DNA of 64,000 nucleotides from Lucinisca nassula (lineage: Eukaryota; Mollusca; Bivalvia; Lucinida; Lucinidae). The position numbers and the translations under genes were made by a program. The notes below the pieces were generated by a model that saw nothing but the letters and a program-made list of their open reading frames with translations, was not told where the DNA came from and searched no databases. Location: positions 83,736,651 to 83,800,650 of the forward strand of contig OY757026.1 in NCBI GenBank assembly GCA_963580285.1, in the 5' to 3' direction. This document shows, piece after piece, positions 29,762 to 40,929 of the stretch; the stretch's first letter is position 1, and each line of letters starts with the position of its first letter.

Positions 29762-31990
29762 ACAAGAGGGCATGGTGGCCCTTGATCGCTCACCTGATCC
29801 ACACTGTATAAATGAAATAGTTGGTAATATAGTAAGGTACCTTGTCAGAAGGAACATACATGCCAAATATGAAGGCTCTATCACAGATGGTTCAAAAGTT
29901 ATGATAAAGTAGGTCACAGGTCAAACTTCTTAAATGGGTGGGAAGACCAGGTCACAAGGAAAATACATGCCAAATATGAAGGCCCTATCCTAAATGGTTC
30001 AAAAGTTATGATTAAGTAGGTGAAGGTCACAGGTAAAAAATTTTGCATGAGTGGGCAGACCTTGTCACAAGGAACCTACATGCCAAATATGAAGGCTCTA
30101 CCTTACATGGGTCAAAAGCTATGGAATAATGGTCAAGGTTACCGGTCAAATGTTTTGTGTGGGTGAGAAGCCCTTGTCACAAGGAACCTACATGCCACAT
30201 ATGAAGGCTATTTCTGAAATGGTTCAAAAGTTATGACAAAATAGGTCAAAGATCAAGGTCACGTTTCAAAATTTTTGAATCGGTGGGAGACATACATGTC
30301 AAACATGAAGGGCATAACTCAAATGGTTAAAATTTATGATAAAAGAGGTCACAAGACAAGGTCACAGGCATATCTAACCCCTCATCACAAAGAACATACA
30401 TGCAAAATATGAAGGCTCTATCTCAAGTTGTTCAAAAGTTATGATAAAGTAGGTCACATGTCAAGGTCACAGGTTAAAAATATTTTTGTATGAGTGAGAA
30501 GCCCTTGTCACAAGGAGCCTGCATCTTAAAATGAAGGCTGTATCTCAAATGATTACAAAGTTATGCCAAAGAAGGCCAAAGGTCAAGGTCACAGGTCAAG
30601 AATGTTTGTATGAATGGGAAGGCCCTTGTCACAAGGACCGTACACGCCAAAATGAAGAATTTTTCACATGGTTAAAAAGTTGTGACAAAGTATGTCACAG
30701 GTCAATACTCTAATATTGTTTGCAGGTCCTTGTCACAAGGAACACACATGCCAAATATGAAGGCTCTATCTCAAATGGTTCAAAAGTTATGATTGTGTAG
30801 GTCAAGGTCAAGGTCACGGGTCAGAATGCTTTGAATGAGTGGGAAGACCTTGTCACAAGGAACCTGCATGCCAGATATGAAGGATCTATCTAAAATGGTT
30901 AAAAATTATGACAAAAAGGTCAAAGCTCAAGGTCACAGGTCAAAATTTTTGTATGAGTGGAAGGCCCTTGTCAGAATGCACATATGTATATATGCATAAT
31001 ATGAAGGCTCCTTCTCTAAGGGTTCAAAAGTTATGATACAGTAGGCCACAGGTCAAGGTCACAATATTTTGGAGGTTTCAAATGGTTCAAAAGTTATGAC
31101 CAAGTAGTTGAAAGGTCAAGGTCATAGGTCAAAATATTTGTATGGGTGGGAAGCCCTTGTCACAAGGAACATACATGCAAAATATGAAGGATCTGTCTCA
31201 AACGGTTCAAAATCCATTATAAAGTAGGTCACAGGTCAAAATGCTTTGCATATGTGGTAAGCCCTTGTCACAAGGAACCTTGTCACAAGGAAGCCAAATA
31301 GGAATACTCTATTTTAAATGGTTCAAAATTTATGACAAAGTAGGTCATGGGTCATGGTCACAGGTCCAAAATTTTTGATGGGTGGGAAGTCCTTGTCACA
31401 AGGAACATACACGCCAAATATGAGAATCGTAAAAAATATGAGAAAGGAGGTCGCATGTCAAGGTCACAGGTCATTTTTGTATGAATAGGAAGCCCATGTC
31501 ACAAGAAACCTACATGCCAAATATAAAGGCTCTATTTAACAAGCTTCAGAAGCTATGACACAGTAGGTCAAAGGTCAAGGTCATAGGTCAAAATATTTGT
31601 ATGAGTGGGAAGACCCCGTCACAAGGAATATACATGCCAAAAATGAAGGCTCTATCTCAAACAGTTCAATATTGTCAAGATGATCATTCTGAGCAAGTTT
31701 GATGATGATCAGACCAAAGTGTGGACTGTAGTATGTTCACAATGTTTTTCTATGATTTGACCTACTGACCTACCTTTTCATACGACATGACCCATATTCG
31801 AACTTAATCGAGATATTTTCATGATGATTATTCTGACCAAGTTTGATGAAGATTGGCCTAAAACTGTGACCTCAAGTGTGTTCACAAGAAAAGTTTACGC
31901 ACGGACGACGCACGATGGACGACGCACGACGACACCGGACATCTCACAGTCACAAAAACTCATCATGACCTTCGGTTAGGTGAGCTAAAA
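29762..31990 (+). repeat. About 115-bp tandem repeat array, roughly 17 units, dense in AGGTCA half-sites
   Basis: Units read CTTGTCACAAGGAAC, ACATGCCAAATATGAAGG, CTCTATCTCAAATGGTTC, AAAAGTTATGA, AGTAGGTCAAAGGTCAAGG, TCACAGGTCAAAA. Unit starts occur every 105-125 bases from about 29839 to 31612. The array is framed by GGGCATGGTGGCCC...TCGCTCACCTGA on the left and GGACGACGCACGACG...GGTTAGGTGAGCTAAAA on the right, so TCACCT/AGGTGA could be terminal inverted repeats of a tandem-bearing DNA element. No protein is encoded. Confidence 0.85.
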
Positions 31991-31994
31991 GTTT

Positions 31995-32062
31995 CAAACT
32001 TTTTCATCAGAAAAGTAACCAGTTTGGAGACATGAAAGAATGCACCATGTAACACGCATGTG
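31995..32062. mobile_element. Foldback remnant, subfamily B right arm
   Basis: TTTCATCAGAAAAGTAACCA, GTTTGGAGACATGAAAGAAT and GCACCATGTAACACGCATG correspond to the outer right arm of subfamily B elements such as 54158-54428. Confidence 0.5.
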
Positions 32063-32075
32063 TGTTTTTGTAATG

Positions 32076-32382
32076 TTTTGTTTGTTTGATTTGAGGTTTA
32101 ACGTCCCCGTCAACACTGTAAATGCCATTTTTGGAGACCTTGCTTCCAATTTTGTGGTCCTTTACCCGACATTGAGATGAAATGACATCTCAAGCCCTGT
32201 CGCCCAATGAAACCAATAGGGTTTATTAGCATGGACGGTCCGCCTGGCACCGCGGTTCCTGGACAGGCTTAGATCCTCTAAGCGGTTTACCAGTACTAGT
32301 GTGCGGGGCGGATTCAGCGCTGCGTGGAAGCATCATCCAGCCCATATATTTCTTCAAGCCCCTATGGGCGGGGGCCTGTGTG
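32076..32382 (-). mobile_element. Short retroposon family S, copy 9
   Basis: Full-length; first retroposon of a ~690-bp tandem duplication whose second copy contains the element at 32767-33069. Confidence 0.85.
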
Positions 32383-32446
32383 TGTAATGTAAAGGGTTGA
32401 CGTTTCGCTAACCTCCAACAGAATCAATCATTAAAGAATTTCCTCC

Positions 32447-32727
32447 CATCACGAAAACACGCCTATGCAAATACAATGTAAACTTTATCGCCGAAAAAAG
32501 GAAAAATTCAAGCTGAAAAATTGTAATTTTTGTTCTTGTTTCTGCTCAAAATATAGATTGTGGGTACTCGTTAGAACCGCCTCGCCGAGGCGGTTCTAAC
32601 GAGTACCCACAATCTATATTTTAAAGCAGAAATAAGAAAAATAATATTTACCCCTGTAAACCCCAGTATTACTGTATAAAAATGGGGTCCAACAGGGACA
32701 AAATTATAAAGACGTGTTTTCATGATG
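32447..32727. mobile_element. Foldback element subfamily A, near-complete
   Basis: CATCACGAAAACACGCCTAT at the left, perfect core of ACTCGTTAGAACCGCCTCGC and its complement (about 32565-32610), ACGTGTTTTCATGATG at the right. Confidence 0.88.
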
Positions 32728-32766
32728 GAATTCAGACAAGCATGGTAAATAAGCCACCCGTGTTAG

Positions 32767-33069
32767 ATTTGTTTGTTTGATTTGAGGTTTAACGTCCCCG
32801 TCAACACTGTAAATGTCATTTTGGAGACGTTGCTTCCAATTTTGTTGGACTTTTACCCTACATTGAGATGAAATGACATCTCAAGCCCTGTCGCCCAATG
32901 AAACCAATAGGGTTTATTAGCATGGACGGTCCGCTTCGCACCGCGGTTCCTGGACAGGCTTTGATCCTCTAAGCGGTTTACCAGTACTAATGTGCGGGAC
33001 GGATTCAGCTCTGCGTGGAAGCACCATGCAGCCCATATATTTCTTCAAGCCCCTATTGGCGGGGGCCTG
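32767..33069 (-). mobile_element. Short retroposon family S, copy 10 (duplicate of copy 9)
   Basis: Matches copy 9 in flanking context as well (TGTAATGTAAAGGGTTGACG on the right of both), so it arose by duplication rather than by a separate insertion. Confidence 0.85.
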
Positions 33070-33137
33070 TTTTTGTAATGTAAAGGGTTGACGTTTCGTT
33101 AAACTCCAACAGAATCAATCATGAAAGAATTTCCTCG

Positions 33138-33416
33138 CATCACGAAAACACGCCTATACAAATGCAATGTAAACTTTATCGCCTAAAATAGGAAAAATTC
33201 AAGCTGAAAAATTGCAATATTTTTCTTGTTTCTGCTCAAAATATAGATTGTGGGTACTCGTTAGAACCGCCTCGCCGAGGCGGTCTAACGAGTCCCCACA
33301 ATCTATATTTTATAGCAGAAATAAGAAAAATAATATTTACCCTTGTAAATCCCAGTATTACTGTATAAAAATGGGGTCCAACGGGGACAAAATTATATAG
33401 ACGTGTTTTCGTGATG
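33138..33416. mobile_element. Foldback element subfamily A (duplicate of 32447-32727)
   Basis: Nearly identical to the preceding element including flanks AGAATTTCCTC and GAATTCAGACAAGCATGG; one base is missing from the right half of the core (GGCGGTCTAACGAGTCCCC). Confidence 0.88.
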
Positions 33417-33610
33417 GAATTCAGACAAGCATGGTAAATAAGCCACCCGTGTTAGTGCCATTAAAATTTTATGGTATGGTAAAGTTCTGAACCTAAGGTG
33501 CATGGATTTATCCGACATATGTTCCGTCATGTTTGAGTTAATAATTTATCAACCCACCAAACAGTACTAACTATAGAAGTTTCCCGCCTGCCACTGTATG
33601 TGTGTGTGTG

Positions 33611-33928
33611 AATTCGGGTTTAACGTCGCTTTTAACAATTTTAGTCATATCACGACATTGTCTGGTTGCGACAGGGAGCTCCATGCTCACTTTTATAGTG
33701 CTGCCTCACTGAAGTATCATGTCCCAGACACATTACATGATACCACGCCCAGTCATATTATCCTGACACTGGGTCGACCAGTCCTAGCTCTACCCCGTAA
33801 ATCTGAGTGCCAAGCGAGGAGCAGCTAGTACCATTTTTAACGACTTTGGTATGTCGTGGCCCGGGATCGAACCCGTGACCTCCCGTTCCCCGGAGCGGAC
33901 ATTCTACCAACTGAGCTATCGGGGCCGG
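33611..33928 (-). mobile_element. tRNA-derived SINE, second family (core TTTAACGTCGCTTTTAACA)
   Basis: The minus strand begins with a tRNA-like head GGCCCCGATAGCTCAGTTGG (box A) and GGGTTCGATCCCGGGCC (box B) near 33857-33926. The 3' acceptor strand does not pair with GGCCCCG, so it is a SINE head, not a tRNA gene. The body holds CGACCCAGTGTCAGG and the 3' part TTGTTAAAAGCGACGTTAAA, a motif known from mollusc SINEs. Confidence 0.8.
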
Positions 33929-33980
33929 TCTGTCAGTGTATAGGTGACAATCGCTGACCATGTACAAATCCAGGTGACGA

Positions 33981-34275
33981 CATCACGAAAACAGGCCTGT
34001 ATAATTTTAACCCCCCCCCCCCTCCACCCTGGAACACCACTTTTTTATAGCAAAACTAGAGTAGGCAGGGGTAAACCTTATTTGTCTCATTTTCTGTTCT
34101 AAGCTATAGATTGGGTGCTCGTTAGAGCCGCCTCGAAGAGGCGGTTCTAACGCGTACCCGCAATCTATATTTTGGGTAAAAATAAGAAAAATGTTATAAT
34201 TTTTCTTCATATTGTTTTCTTTTTTTTTCGGGAATAAAGTTTACAATGTATTTGTATAGGCGTGTTTTCGTAATG
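33981..34275. mobile_element. Foldback element subfamily A
   Basis: CATCACGAAAACAGGCCTGT left end, C-run at 34011-34022, core GTGCTCGTTAGAGCCGCCTC with complement GAGGCGGTTCTAACGCGTAC, right end TAGGCGTGTTTTCGTAATG. Confidence 0.85.
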
Positions 34276-34369
34276 ACGATTATTTACATGTATGGCCTAA
34301 CTATTCTTTTTTTCCGTGGCGCGAGACTGTTGCTTTGTGTAAAACATGAAATGTGCGGATATACCGCGA

Positions 34370-34445
34370 CGTTGACAAACAGTGTAAATCAAGATCAGAT
34401 GTCAAAGGGTGCGTCGACCGATCAGGGTCTTCACTGTTTGACTGA
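34370..34445. repeat. Family E hairpin, degraded
   Basis: AACAGTGTAAATCAAGATCAG and CGATCAGGGTCTTCACTGTT are the outer arms; the central CGCCGC stem is lost. Confidence 0.5.
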
Positions 34446-34557
34446 AATACAGGAATTTAACAGTTAAACTAAATAGTCTAAGGTGACATTCCGCTATTTA
34501 GGCAACCTGAAATTGAGATCATTTTTATGTGTTGTCCGGTCACAGCGTCCACTGGTC

Positions 34558-34622
34558 CCGGACCGCCTTTGGGACTGTCCAAAAGTGGTCTTAAAGACCA
34601 CTTTTCAACAGTCCAAAACGTG
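34558..34622. repeat. Palindrome family P, copy 2
   Basis: GGGACTGTCCAAAAGTGGTC / GACCACTTTTCAACAGTCC around TTAAA. Confidence 0.75.
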
Positions 34623-34639
34623 GTGTTAACCCATATATG

Positions 34640-34860
34640 CCTAGCGGCCCTTTTCTGGGACCTTTACAAACAGTGCAGATCCAGATCAGACGCCGCAGAA
34701 CGCGGCGTCTGATCTGGTTCTACACTGTTTGCTCAAATAATATTCATTTCTGTTTAATTTGCTACAAACAAAAACAAACCTGACATCCCTATAATTCGAA
34801 ATGGATCACTCTAAATTCATAAGGTGGAAAATTCCATTGTCATATATGGGTTAATAAAGA
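34640..34860. repeat. Family E palindromic repeat, well-preserved hairpin
   Basis: AACAGTGCAGATCCAGATCA, GACGCCGC and AGAAC are followed by the complementary GCGGCGTCTGATCTGG and TCTACACTGTTT. Downstream AACCTGACATCCCT and GGGTTAA are shared with 43560-43770. Confidence 0.75.
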
Positions 34861-34961
34861 AATTTTAGTGTATATCACAGTTCTGGACTGTCTTCCCAGC
34901 CTCAACTCGGCAGCAATGCTGTCAGCGTTTTGATTACAACCACAGTAAAATCCCTACATTT

Positions 34962-35030
34962 AGACCACATTTGGGACTGTTCAAAAGTGGTCTTTAAGAC
35001 CACTTTTGAACAGTCCCAAAGGTGGTCTAT
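34962..35030. repeat. Palindrome family P, copy 3 (best)
   Basis: AGACCACATTTGGGACTGTT and AACAGTCCCAAAGGTGGTCT are the outer arms of a palindrome that continues inward as CAAAAGTGGTC / GACCACTTTTG. Confidence 0.85.
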
Positions 35031-35315
35031 GACCAAAGGCCACGCTATGCAGAAAACGCAAAGAATAATTTTATGCAACTTTCTAAATAAGCTTTTTAAA
35101 GCAGAATTAGTCTCAATGTTTGGTGGTCTTAATAGCGGAATTTTACTGTATATGGTGAGGTAACTCTTGTGACGTGCATTTTGTCTTTCCTATAGATTTA
35201 TCTCATCCATAAGTGGGATTTTTTCCTTTTGCAAATGAGGAGACCATTTTTCATCAGACCGAATGAGAAAAAGTGTTTCAATGTTTTCCAATTTTCCGAA
35301 TTTTTGGTGTATATT

Positions 35316-35594
35316 GATTGATTTGAGGTTTGACGTCTCTGTCAACACTGTAAAGGTCATTTTGGAGACGTTGCTTCCAATTCTGTGGGACTTTTACCGA
35401 CATTGAGATGAAATGACATCTCAAGCCCTGTCGCCCAATGAAACCAATAGGATTTATTAGCAGGGACGGTCCGCCTCGCACCGCGGTTCCTGGACAGGCT
35501 TAGATCCTCTAAGCGGTCTACCAGTACTAGTGTGCGGGCCGGATTCAGCTCTGCGTGACCATATATTTCTTCAAGCCCCTATGGGTGGGGGCCG
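35316..35594 (-). mobile_element. Short retroposon family S, copy 11 (12-bp target duplication)
   Basis: TTGGTGTATATT flanks it at 35304-35315 and 35595-35606. An internal deletion removed the GCATCATGCAGCC block. Confidence 0.88.
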
Positions 35595-35851
35595 TTGGTG
35601 TATATTAAGCATGTTGCAATATCAATTTTTCGTGGTACATTAAGGCGCTTTTGCGCTTATTTTTATGTCCCTCCTTGGCCACTTAGCTTTTGTTTTATTT
35701 ATACAACAAAAATATGTTGTGGGTTCTTGTAAAGTTTGCCGCATCAAGGTGATTCTGACAATTACCCACATTTTTGCTAGTAAATTAGGAAATTATCCAC
35801 GTCACACATCCTTATCTGAGTCTATGTTTCGTAAAACATTGATCAAGACAG

Positions 35852-36057
<206 letters not shown>

Positions 36058-36182
36058 GAAGCCTCCGTGGTGCAGTGGTTAAGCTACTCGCCTTGTAAAC
36101 CAGGGGTCGCAGGATCGATCCCGGGCTTCTCCAGACTTTCGGATGAGTCTTTAAACCGAGGCCCCGTCTCCGTATAACCTTA
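36058..36182 (+). mobile_element. tRNA-Thr-like sequence / SINE head between microsatellites
   Basis: GCCTCCGTGGTGCAGTGGTT (box A) and GGATCGATCCC (box B), with an anticodon loop CTTGTAA (TGT, threonine) between CGC and ACCAG. The 3' strand of the acceptor is not complementary to GCCTCCG, so it is not a functional tRNA gene. Further CTCCAGACTTTCGGATGAG and ACCGAGGCCC follow; the element stops where the microsatellite resumes. Confidence 0.7.
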
Positions 36183-36183
36183 G

Positions 36184-36327
<144 letters not shown>

Positions 36328-36561
36328 ACGGCGTCAGTCACATTTGACCATTACCGCAGGTGTACATTACATACACTCACAGTTTTTCCAATAACCTTGT
36401 CCACCCCTTAGTTTCCGAAGTGAACTATTCCTTGTGTGTGCGTGTGTGTGTTTGGGGTGGCGGGGGGGGGGGTAGTTAAAATCATAAAGTTATGGAAAAA
36501 TGAGTTGATTTTTGATGAAATGGCTCATCGTTATGGGCCGTCTCATCTGGATCGACACTGT

Positions 36562-37684
36562 CATTAAGAAAACACGCCTATACAAATATATGGAGTATGT
36601 TCCCACCAAAAAATGAAAATGTTCAGGCAAACATTCTGATATTTTAATAATATTACTACACAAGATATAGATTGTGGCTACTAGATAGAACCGCCTCACC
36701 GAGGCGGTTCTATCGAGTAGCCACAATCTATGTCATTGACAGAAATACGAAAAATAATGTTTACTGCCTTGAACCCCAGTTTTACGTCGGGTTTTTGGGG
36801 GTCAAAATTATATATTTACATTTCCAGTGTAAAGCCTAATGTAAAACTATAGAAAACAGTGTAGTTTTTACTTCAATGAACGCATCGAGTCACACGATTT
36901 TCAGGGGCGTCAAGTGACGTCATTCTAAACCATTTTTCTCTACGGGCGTTGATGGCGTCAACGCCCTTCCGCTCTTTGTAGAAAAACAGCGTATAAATGT
37001 TTTTCATCTTTAAAAGTTTGCCCTATGAGCCTTTTTTCGCCCAGTGATGAGGGGCATAAGATGTAACTATAAAAAATAAGCTTAATTTTTCTGCCTTTCA
37101 TGAAAGTATGAACGACAGCGGGTCGTTAGCAAAGTTTACATGAACCCCTTTACATGAACCCCTTTGGTGTTCGTTTACTTTGCACGCGACCCACTGCGTT
37201 CATTTAAGAAATGAAATTTATTTTTCTGCAGTTCATGGAAGTATGAACGCAGTGGGTCGCGTGCAAAGTAAATGAACCCCGAAGGGGTTCATGTAAACTT
37301 TGCTAGCGACCCACTGTCGTTCATACTTTCATGAAAAGCAGAAAGATCAAGTTTATTTTTTATATTTTCATTATTTGCCTCTCATCACTGGGCGAAAATA
37401 TGCTTGTAGGGCAATATTTTAAAGCAGAAAAACCTTTATACGCTGTTTTTCTACAAAGAGCGGAGCAGCGTTGACGTCATCAACGCCCGAAGAGAACAAT
37501 GGTTTAGAATGACGTCACTTAAACGTCACAGAAAATCATGTGATTCGATGCGTTCATGGACGTATGAACGCAATTGTTTTCTATAGCTTTACATTAGACT
37601 TTACACAGGAAATGTAAATATACTTCCATGAACAGCAGAAAAATAAAAAAAAATCATTTCTTAAATAGGCATGTTTTTGCGATG
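36562..37684. mobile_element. Foldback element subfamily A, split by a long-inverted-repeat element
   Basis: Left half from AAGAAAACACGCCTATAC, core CTAGATAGAACCGCCTCACC with perfect complement, right arm to GGGGGTCAAAATTATATA at 36813; its end AATAGGCATGTTTTTGCGATG lies at 37664-37684, after the inserted element. Confidence 0.75.
36814..37620. mobile_element. Long-inverted-repeat (foldback) element, ~0.8 kb
   Basis: TTTACATTTCCAGTGTAAAG and CTTTACACAGGAAATGTAAA-type ends (36814 and 37620) begin arms of about 380 bases that pair throughout: GAATGACGTCA, CATCAACGCCC, AAACAGCGTATAAA, CCCAGTGATGAGG, CAAAGTTTACATGAACCCC and GCACGCGACCCACTGCGTTC each occur once per arm in opposite orientation. 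Spacer of about 50 bases. No frame. A partial extra copy of the centre lies at 37621-37665. Confidence 0.88.
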
Positions 37685-38040
37685 TTTGCATGGGTCTTGT
37701 ATGTGTTCTGATCAAAAGGGCATCTGCAGAATAACAACATCGAGACGTCATATAAGCGAATAGTGCCTACGTCGTAAATGTCCGACCCGCAAACCATATT
37801 AGCGCATCGGTGCATACGGCGTAATTTCCCGCGATCCCCGATGTACATTTAGAACATCCTTGTAGTTTATTTAGTTTATTTGAGTCTCATCATGGTTAAC
37901 CAGTACATATATACATTAAAAGAAACAGTAAATATTAAAATAAACCATGCCATTCTAAACAGAATTATAAGAGACTATCACATAGAAACTACATTACCAG
38001 ATACACAGAAATAAATACAAGAAATGTGCAACGGTAACCG
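37685..38040. other. No recognised feature
   Basis: AT-rich, no repeat or frame recognised. Confidence 0.5.
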
Positions 38041-38240
38041 GTCATTTCGTACCCAAGTCATTTCGTACCCTAGTCATTTCGTACCATTTTGTCATTTCGT
38101 TCCTGCTTTTTGGTCATTTCGTACCCACTAACAACACTTTCGTACCCAAGTCATTTCGTAACCGTTTTGGTCATTTCGTACCGGGTACGAATTGACCAAA
38201 ATGGGTACGAAATGACTTTAGGACCAAGTCATTTGGTAAT
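38041..38240 (+). repeat. Minisatellite GTCATTTCGTACC, left block
   Basis: At least seven units of GTCATTTCGTACC with spacers AAGTCA or TTTTG, and inverted units (GGTACGAAATGAC) near 38199. A matching, mostly inverted block lies at 40930-41150. Confidence 0.85.
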
Positions 38241-39640
38241 ATCGTACCTGGTACATATTGTGTTGTTTTGGATGGACAGAGTGAGGGTTGGGCGGGGCTA
38301 ATAATAGTTTGTCTGCCATTACTGACAATATCCAATCTTAATAATATTTGGGAAATGCTTCTGGCTGCTGCTTCGCCGCTCGCCTATCGCCACAGGGCTT
38401 TTTGAGTGTCATGCATATGTGTGCCTGCAGTGATTGTTTGTATATGATTATGATGACATGCGCTGTGAATTGGATTATAGTGCGGGAGAGGCGCGCAGAG
38501 TCAACCTCACTCTCTCGTCCTGACCTAGCCGGATCCTGGGTCAAGACAGTGTCGAGACATCTAGAGCTTAGCCGGATGCAGTGGATGACCATGACTTCTT
38601 CAGTGCCTTGTCATGCTCTTCATGCTCCACGACACATTTGGATAGTTGAATTAGAAATATCTTCCGCCCCAGCTTTCGAAGCAGACTTTACATAGCTGGA
38701 ACAGGCAAATCCAGATTATGTAGGTTTTTGCTTGGAGTTGCTTCTCCTAGATTGATTGCCTGCCAGGGCTTGAGAGCTCCATCTATCCCTTGCAGTCGCA
38801 GAAGAACTACCATGAGTTCCATGCCGTCCATGTGGACAGCCGGAATGACCAAGCACCAAGACAGGGTTTCGTTTGACGACCACTGCTGTGCACAAAGTAA
38901 CGCGAGACCAGTCTGCCCAATCTGCCCAATAGGGTGAGACGGGATTCAATTAAAAAAGTAAGTCACCCATACCCACGCCAGCTTTGTTAAAAGACCTAGC
39001 AACCCCTTAATGGGTTGCAACCCCCCCCCCCCCTACACACACCACACACACACCCGTCCCAAGGTGTCGAGTCCCACCTGCCCGCATGTAACAGGATGAA
39101 CTGGCTAACATGTTACCAGTAGCAGCAAAGAACCTGACATGACACAGAGACCGGACGTGGCAAGTGTAAATAGACTGTACTTGTATATAGTTAAGAAGGA
39201 ACTTGCTATCGCAAAAACCATCCAATATATTTTTGTTTTTATAAACACCATTATCCGGACCATTATGGATACATGGACGGACGGGCGGATTACAGCGGCC
39301 AAAGAATGTCTGCAATTAAATGGTTTTCTTGCTAATTTATCGCGTCATTAATCATGATAACTAAACTGCTAATTTGCCACACAATAGGACGACAATTTTC
39401 AAAGCTTTTTTTTTATTTTGGCGGTCGGATGGGTGGTAGGTGGATGGATGGATAGCGATCAATGCATGCATCTTAGACATGGATGAGTACAGAACAGGAA
39501 AGAAGACCACATCACAGCTTCTGAAGTCTTGCTCCGACGAACTCAAATGGGGATGTTGTCGAGTAGTTGTTTTATATTTGGCACTGGTAGTGATATGCAT
39601 CTTTTAACTTAACGAGTCAATGTGATGAAGACTTGTAATC
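38241..39640. other. Unassigned segment between inverted minisatellites
   Basis: Less AT-rich than its surroundings. A 115-codon plus frame (38348-38695) and shorter frames show no motif that I recognise. C-run at 39020-39033. Could be the body of a transposon whose ends are the minisatellite blocks. Confidence 0.35.
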
Positions 39641-40143
39641 GGAGTCTAACTGTTGGTTTTCTTTTGCTCCAGCATTTCAGTGGTTTCTTGCTGTCGAGTC
39701 CTCACCGTTGTCTCACCTCTGTGGTTCTTTGATTTTTGTGTTCACGGAGATGTTGCACTGATGAGTTAGGAGGCCTTCATGCGGACTGAACTAATTATTT
39801 GTCTAAATCGCGACGGAAGTAAGGGCGAGGATTGTGGCCACGTAAAATCGATTTAAGCCCCCCAGTGGAAATCTTCCACTGACCGTTCCAAGGCGGCTCT
39901 TCTGTGGCGATTTATTTATGTTGTTGTTTGTTACTTACTGTGTGTATCACTTGTGTCTTTTGGTTTTGGATGGCCATATGGCCATTTTGTGGGAAAGTAA
40001 CTGTCCTTATGGCCTTCCTTTGTTTAGGTTTCCATTATGGTCTGGTCGCTTAATGTTTGTATTTCTTTCCCTTTGGTGTCTTTTATGGGTGGAGTAAGTT
40101 AATTGTATCAATTCCTGATCTTTGTTTTACTTCTACTTTGTAA
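39641..40143 (-). mobile_element. Family G element, longest copy
   Basis: Read on the minus strand it runs from AAAGTAGAAGTAAAAC through CCAAAATCAAAAGAC-like, CACAAAATGGCCATATGGCC, CTTCCGTCGCGATTTAG and on to GATGTTGCACTG-type and AACAGTTAGACTCC. The last ~160 bases are shared with 58800-58955 but absent from the insertion at 16843-17172. Confidence 0.75.
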
Positions 40144-40450
40144 ACCTCACTTAATGTAAACCTCACTTCACATACAGAAATGTGGAATTGCCATAAGTAT
40201 ACTTTCTGTTTTATTGCGGTCAAAACATATATTGTAGGAACTCTTTGTTATTGTCTCCAACGAGGACTCAAAACCTATGTTTGAATTAATATGGGTGTAT
40301 ATTGTGTTCTGTGTTGATAGAAGCGTTTCAAACGGTACACATAAACTCTGTTTGACAGAAGTAGGCATTAACAGAAAGCAGAATGATGCAGGGTAACTTT
40401 TTATTTTTTGGATACTCACATGACATACTCGCATTTGCACAAATTGTAGC

Positions 40451-40699
40451 TGTTTGTATTGGAGTTTGACGGCACAGTCAACATTATTTTAGGTCATTTG
40501 AGCCAGTCAGTTTATCTGTCCACACATTTCGCTAGAAACTGACAGCTATCCTTCTTGAATCAACGGAAGGGAGAGAATGACCGTAGAATAGATTTCACGA
40601 TCAATTTCCACGAAAGAATGTTGCCGACCGCGGCAGGTATCGAACAGCGTCCTCCTGATCACCAGTCTGACACGCTTCCGACTGAGCTACCGAGGCCAG
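40451..40699 (-). mobile_element. tRNA-derived SINE family T, copy 2
   Basis: Minus-strand head GGCCTCGGTAGCTCAGTCGG, box B GTTCGATACC, then GGCAACATTCTTTCGTGG, GAAATTGATCGTGAAATC and a 3' end with GGCTCAAATGACC and CGTCAAACTCCAATAC. Confidence 0.88.
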
Positions 40700-40929
40700 C
40701 TTTTACCCAAGTAACGTGTTGAATTTATTATATGATATTGTAAAATCTGCTTGGATTGTTACACGGTGTCCGTACGTTCAATATTATGTTAAAGTTTGTT
40801 AAAATAAAAAAAATGGGTAAAACAAATATCGTCTTTTTAACTAGAGCCCCTCTTACTCTAAACCAAGCCATTACGCACCAGACTTACCCGTTACTTGTAA
40901 AATCAGCTTTAAAACAATTCAGCACACCA

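Noticed and set aside
29762..31990. CRISPR-like array
   Set aside because: Repeats are head-to-tail satellite units with continuous similarity and no unique spacers; the DNA is eukaryotic.
33857..33928. tRNA gene on the minus strand
   Set aside because: Boxes A and B are good, but the acceptor strands do not pair and the sequence continues into a SINE body.
36058..36130. Functional tRNA-Thr(TGT) gene
   Set aside because: GCCTCCG has no complementary 3' strand; arms are mismatched.
38348..38695. 115-codon frame as a transposase fragment
   Set aside because: No catalytic or DNA-binding motif found in either strand, so transposase identity is not claimed.
39750..39790. ACTGATGAGTTAGG on the plus strand
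   Set aside because: No GAAA core element or stem II follows; it belongs to the family G repeat.
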